DNA of 64,000 nucleotides from Epiperipatus broadwayi (lineage: Eukaryota; Onychophora; Udeonychophora; Euonychophora; Peripatidae): NCBI GenBank assembly GCA_028023455.1, contig JAQFVV010000037.1:248001-312000 (forward strand), in the 5' to 3' direction. The notes under the pieces were generated by a model. That model saw only the letters and a program-made list of their open reading frames with translations. It did no database searches and was not told the origin of the DNA. Shown piece by piece: positions 58,804 to 64,000 of the stretch. The first letter of the stretch is position 1; the number at the start of each line of letters is the position of its first letter. The position numbers and the translations under genes are program-made.

Positions 58804-59133
58804 TTATATATAGAGCTCGAAAAATAAGCTCTTAACAAGCTTTGAGACTATCCTCAACCCCAGACCGGTTTCTGTTTCTGGCATCGTCAGTGAGGTGCCA
58901 GGACATTCAAGCATTAGATTAAAAATACCAGGACAAGCCCAGATGTCTGACAATTTCAGATTTTCTACTCAATAGTTAAACATTAGATAAAGTGCTGAGT
59001 TTGTTCTGGTATTTTTAATTTAATGCTTGAATATCCTGGCACCTCACTGATGACGCCAGAATCAGAAACCGGTCTGGGGTTGAGGATATTCTCAAAACTT
59101 GTTAAGAGCTTATTTTGCAAGCTCTATATATAA
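58804..59133. mobile_element. Foldback element, arms about 134 bp, hammerhead-like core
   Basis: 58804-58937 and 59000-59133 are inverted copies (about 90% alike by eye) around a 62-bp centre. Ends read TTATATATAGAGCT. Each arm carries, in the outward sense, CCTCA, CTGANGA, 11 nt, GAAAC, CGGTCTGGGGTTGAGG. No frame. It is a miniature non-autonomous element; the family is unknown to me. Confidence 0.85.
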
Positions 59134-62100
59134 CATTTTTAATTACAAGCTTGTTAAATTAAGTCACGTGATGACTTGATTTTATTATCATTTCATAGTA
59201 CAACTTAAATGTTATATTATTTATCAAAACATTCCACATTTATTAGTTTGGAAATATGTGAAGCTATATATAATAGACAAAAATTCTATTATATACCTAC
59301 ATTATAAAACTATCTAAGCATTTAAATTTAAAAATAAAGATGCTGAAAAATATGAGATCTTCAAAGAAAATGTTAAAGAAAGTTTATATATAAAAATGAT
59401 TAAACAAATTTTGAATAAAAAGTGTTAGAAATGTGATTGTAATTATAGATAGTATTTATAATAAATGAAGAATATTTTCAATATATATAAAAAAATAACA
59501 TTTAACTACAAAAATTTTAAAGATAAAGAATGTAGATGCAACATATGAAAAAAAAAAAAAACCAGGAAGTAAATTAAAAAATTATAATACATATAAAAAC
59601 TATTTTTGGAAATTCTTTATAAACAGATATTTGTATATGTATTTTACAAACAATCCTTGAAAATGACCATAAAATATGGTTGAAACATTTAAAAAAAAAA
59701 AAGATTCATAATATATATAAAAACAAAATTTCTAAAGAAGAAAAATGTGTTAAATGCTTTCTAAAAAATATATTGACATTAATGCACTATATTTGTAAAG
59801 AAAATGGTGAAATATTATTGATTTTTATTAAATGATATATAGTATTATAGATATACATTATCATAATGTTTAAAAATAAAGGTTAATAGTAATAATTAAA
59901 TAAAATTTATATTTTAAAAACAAATGATTATATCTGATCATTATATGTTATTATTCAAAGTAATATTGCTTAAATTTATATATATAAAACATTAAATTTA
60001 TTCTTCAGTCCATCTGTCAAAAACTAGGTTATTATTGTTCCCAATCTTATCATATTTTTAATTTTTGAAAAGAAAAAGTCAACTTCTAGGATTAAAAAGA
60101 ATTAAAAGAGAGTATCTTATTACTACTATTAGAACTATCTACTACATTCCATGATATTCCCTCCAAAAAAATAACCAATAAATTTATATTTTGTGTAAAA
60201 AATAAAAAAAAAAAAACAATGAAAATAATATATAAAGCAAACAAACCAATAAACAATGACTATAGAATTAAACATTTAACTCATAAGAAAGTAGCAAGTA
60301 ATCCAGAACAAAATTAAATGAGAGATGAAGCTAAATATGAATCTACAAAATATTTTCGTTACAAACCAATCAGCAAAATGAATATAAATATGGCAGCATT
60401 AAATTAAAGGTCTTCAATACAAGCAATTCACAAAAAAAATAATTTTTAAAAATCAATCTGTCTTTATAAAAATTGCACTAATTAAAATTATCAGAGCAAA
60501 TATTTTAAATGAGTCCAAATGCAAATCCATAATAAAGTAAATTACAAAAAATCAATCCACGAAATAAAAATAAGAAACAATTTAATAAGCACAATGTTTC
60601 AAAATGCCATTTAATCCTTAAGAAAGTAATAGATAGCAATAAATTCCAAAGAAATTATCTTCCCAAAATGTGTCTGCTTACAGTGAAATGAAAAAATGGA
60701 TGCTATAAAAAATATATATATTTGTGACTATATATTAAATAAAACCATAAAATTAAATAATACTTTAGAGATGATTGGTTTGATAGTTTAATTTCTTTCT
60801 TTTATATTTGTTGCACATAGTTATGGTTGCTAAATATATTATGCTTATATTTGTTTTGAAGTTTTCAGTGCCATGTTGTAAACGGGTTCATCCAACAAAC
60901 AGATCGTAAGCTCTAGCAGCACCAAACATTCTTTTAAAAAAGTACCATTTACAAAAATATAATATTTTTTTTTTAATAAATGTTTTAAATTTAAAAAAAA
61001 TTATCAGTGCAGATAAACCAGTTTGAAAAATAATGATTCCACCAAATAATGACATGTGTTTGTATAGTTCTAATTTTGGACCAACAAAAAGCAGATGATA
61101 AGACAAGAAAAAATAAGATATACATAAAAAGTTCACTGTATAAAAATTACTTTTTACATCAAATCTTATAGCATATCTCTGTTAAGTATATTAGAATTAA
61201 TGCTAAAGAGATTTATATATTTTGAAAAAGAAACTGACATCTATTTCAATTTTGCTTTGCTTTAAAGATTCCCATTCCTCCCAATATCAAAATTAGTATA
61301 GAGGGAAGCTTAGTCACTCATAATTATGATAATAAATGTTAGATACTAATACATTAATCCACCCCCCACCCCCACATAGTAAAATTGGGGAAAAAATCAC
61401 TGATAATTTATTGGGATTTAATAAAAAATTGTATTGAAATTATTTTTTTGCAAAATGAAAAAAACTAACATTAATCATTCCTGCACTAATATCTATATGT
61501 GTGTGTTTCCATTAATAGCTGCCTTTTCTTTAAGATTTTTCACAGCTGAGGGTAATTCACAATCAAGTTTACTATATTTTCTTCTTCCATATTTCTCTGA
61601 CTTCAACATCTGCCTCTGATAAATAATTCCTTTCCAAGTATTCATCAAGTCAACTTTTCACTGCTTCCATGGACTTCATTTTTCCTCCTCTTGATTTCCC
61701 AACCAATTGCCATCCCTGGTATTCTGTTCTTCTTCATTATTGTATCATGGCAATACAATTTTAATTTTTTTCTTCAATAACTGTTATATATTTTTTATTC
61801 ATTACAATAGTAATTTGTCAAATTTTCTTGTCTTTCATTTTCTATCTCCACTTTCTTTGATATTGATTATGTTTCAGTTCTATATAATAATACATTGTGT
61901 ATCAGGATATTATATAAAAATGGATTGAGCATTCCTATTACTTATCTTGTTTCATCAATTCTTATCTTTCTTTTTGATAAAACATTTGTTGTAACATATA
62001 TCATTACAGTTTTATGCCTATTTCTTCAGATTTCCTTGTCCATTCCTTCATAGTCATAACAATATATATTTTAAATAGAGCTGACAATACCCAATATTCC

Positions 62101-62560
62101 TGATCAGAAATTCTCCGGATAACAACTGATCTATTTTTAAATAATGTTTATTTTGTTAATATATTTCTCTAATTACTGTACATTTGTGTTTTCTATAGCA
62201 ATTAATGAGTGATATGAAAATAAGCTTTGTCCAAGTCAATAAAATCTTATATATCTTCTAATGTCTATCTTCAGGCATCTCGATTAATCTTCTAATTATA
62301 AATATATGATCCACAATGACTTCCCCACTATGAATCTGCACTGTTCTTGCGAAGAATCAACCTGTTTCTCCAATTATTTCTTTACAATTCTTTCCAATGT
62401 CTTCATTATAATTCACTATTACTGTTTAAAAGCTAATAATAATACAGTTGTATCAAGCCTTCAAAAAAAAACACTAATAATAATATAACTTTGTAATTAC
62501 AAATTATAAATTAACAATTAATTTTTAAAAATATTTTGAAACAAAAATTATTGCGTAAAG
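59134..62560. other. AT-rich DNA, nothing recognised
   Basis: 3.4 kb of low-complexity sequence. A frame at 60888-61136 (minus) has hydrophobic stretches but no family features, and 61434-61928 is similar. A short C-rich run lies near 61360. No exon could be supported. Confidence 0.5.
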
Positions 62561-62568
62561 TTAAAATT

Positions 62569-62676
62569 TATTTTATTGTTGGAAGAAACATTTATTATAT
62601 ATATTTTTAATCATAATTTCATTATTTTATTGTTGGAAGAAACATTTATTATATATATTTTTAATCATAATTTCAT
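62569..62676. repeat. Tandem duplication, 54-bp unit, two copies
   Basis: TATTTTATTGTTGGAAGAAA followed by CATTTATTATATATATTTTT is repeated at exactly 54 bp with at most one difference, so the event is recent. Confidence 0.93.
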
Positions 62677-62892
62677 AAAGAATATAATGAAATTAATAAT
62701 AAAAATTCAAAATTAAAACTAAGCTAATAAAATTTAGAATTTATCAACAAATATAAATAGAATACTTTTTAAAAATGTTTTTTGTTTACTCCTTTCCTAG
62801 ATAGTTTAAGTTTTTTGGAATGTAATATTTTAAGTGATAATATGATGAACTATTTCCATCATCTATCCAAAAATAAATTGTAGGGATCAGAA

Positions 62893-63212
62893 GGATTTGA
62901 ATCAACCCTCAAGAATAAATATATGAAATTTCTATTGACTGTTGCGCCTCTGAAGAATAGGTCAGTTAGTGTTGCTTTAGAATTCGATATTCACAAATTT
63001 AAAGGCGTAAGTTTGATTCATGTTAATACTGCTACTAGTCAGGCTAGCAAAATCAGAAGAAGAGTGGAGAATAATACTATTTGAAACATGTATTTGTGTG
63101 TTATTACTAAAAGTTTAAATAAAGATCAAAATTTCCTAGACATTCAGCGTTTAATAAGATAATGGAAATAGTCCAACATATAATCACATTTAATATACCA
63201 TCATCACAAACT
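62893..63212 (+). repeat. tRNA-like SINE, copy 2
   Basis: Matches 20938-21298 in the same order: ATATGAAATTTCTATTGACT, an A-box-like TAGGTCAGTTAG, a B-box-like GTTTGATTCATG, then TCCTAGACATTCAGCG and ATAGTCCAACATATAATCAC. About 20-25% diverged from copy 1 by eye. Confidence 0.65.
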
Positions 63213-64000
63213 GTCAAATACATGTAATATTTTATCTCTAAATTATACAAATAGCAGTTATTAAGAAGTTGTATTTTAAATTCAACTTTTAATTTTTATT
63301 AGATGAACCCCAAAGACTTACACCGAGAATACCAAAACAATTGCCAAAATTCCTGAAAAGCTGAAAGCAAAATAAATTAACTTAAGAAATTTTATAAAAT
63401 AATATTTTATATTAAAAAACTATCTATGTATTTAACAATTTGTAAGTAAGTATAAAATGCCCATATTAATTTTATAAAAAATTAATAAAAATTAAAAATG
63501 AGATATCTTTTTCAATTTGAAGATTTTTTTTCATGTTACACTAAATAAAAAGGTCTGATAACTTTCTGGCACCACACTAAAAAACAGGATGCTAATATAA
63601 TTTGCGGACTAGTAGGAACTATGTAATATTTAGCAATAATCCCAAAATAACTAAACGTTAAAAAATGAAGTGTCCACATTTATTCTTGAATTTTTGCCAT
63701 AAATGAATAACAAATAAAATCAAGAAAATAATATATTTTGCATGGAACATCTTTTACATTCTTTTATTTGATAGACTTGCCATATTTTGCACTTCTGTGT
63801 ACATTTTATTTATTATCAATATATTTTTTGTTAAATGATTTACATTTTTTTGAAAAAACTATTTTTATTGCAAAATATATTATTTTATTTACTTAATATA
63901 CATTTTAGCCATACATTTATGAATGCAAGGGGACATTTTATTTTTTAGCGATAGATTGCATTTCTGCTAACATTTTATTTGTTATTTGTTGTTGACGTAT
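63213..64000. other. AT-rich DNA, nothing recognised
   Basis: No frame, RNA gene or repeat supported. Confidence 0.5.

Overview
The window is animal nuclear DNA, very A+T-rich (about three quarters A+T by eye) and mostly non-coding. Eukaryotic origin is shown by spliced exons with GT-AG borders and matching codon phase, a 27-kb intron, and several eukaryote-only transposon classes (LTR, RTE-type LINE, Penelope-like, hAT, tRNA-derived SINEs). The only host gene I can support is an N4BP2-type gene, which together with the RTE and Penelope-like elements points to a metazoan, probably an invertebrate. I cannot name the species.

Layout. 418-8628 is one complete young LTR retrotransposon with unusually long LTRs (about 2.1 kb each, about 99% alike by eye), a tRNA-Lys-type primer site, a 2.6-kb non-coding leader, and a gag-like reading frame as its only gene. 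There is no protease, reverse transcriptase, RNase H or integrase, so it must borrow pol from a partner. 8629-25300 is mostly featureless AT-rich DNA, with a block at 15.8-17.9 kb carrying four copies of an 18-bp half-palindromic motif, a decayed Penelope-like fragment with a GIY-YIG domain (about 20.13-20.88 kb), a tRNA-like SINE beside it, and a slightly GC-richer block of unknown nature at 23.15-23.75 kb.

25336-54330 (minus strand) holds two exons of the N4BP2-like gene separated by a 27-kb intron. The upstream exon (52905-54330) ends just after a Walker A loop. The downstream exon (25336-25454) carries the following STDD and HEWN motifs. Their split codon joins in frame, so the two are adjacent coding exons. 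The intron holds two RTE LINEs in opposite orientation (25.8-28.7 kb, minus; 41.0-43.9 kb, plus), a pogo/Tigger-like inverted-repeat element, two copies of an unidentified repeat family in opposite orientation, a 50-bp-arm palindrome and several SINE relics. Exons beyond these two were not found.

54331-64000 lies upstream of the visible exons in the gene's direction. It contains SINE relics, a second pogo-like fragment, a 1-kb inverted repeat that has been hit by a small hAT element with a perfect 8-bp target duplication, a separate 330-bp foldback element whose arms carry a hammerhead-like core, a 54-bp tandem duplication, and a second copy of the 20.9-kb SINE.

The best candidates for something undescribed are the gag-only long-LTR element, the hammerhead-like foldback at 58.8 kb, the 18-bp motif array, and the palindrome at 44.6 kb.
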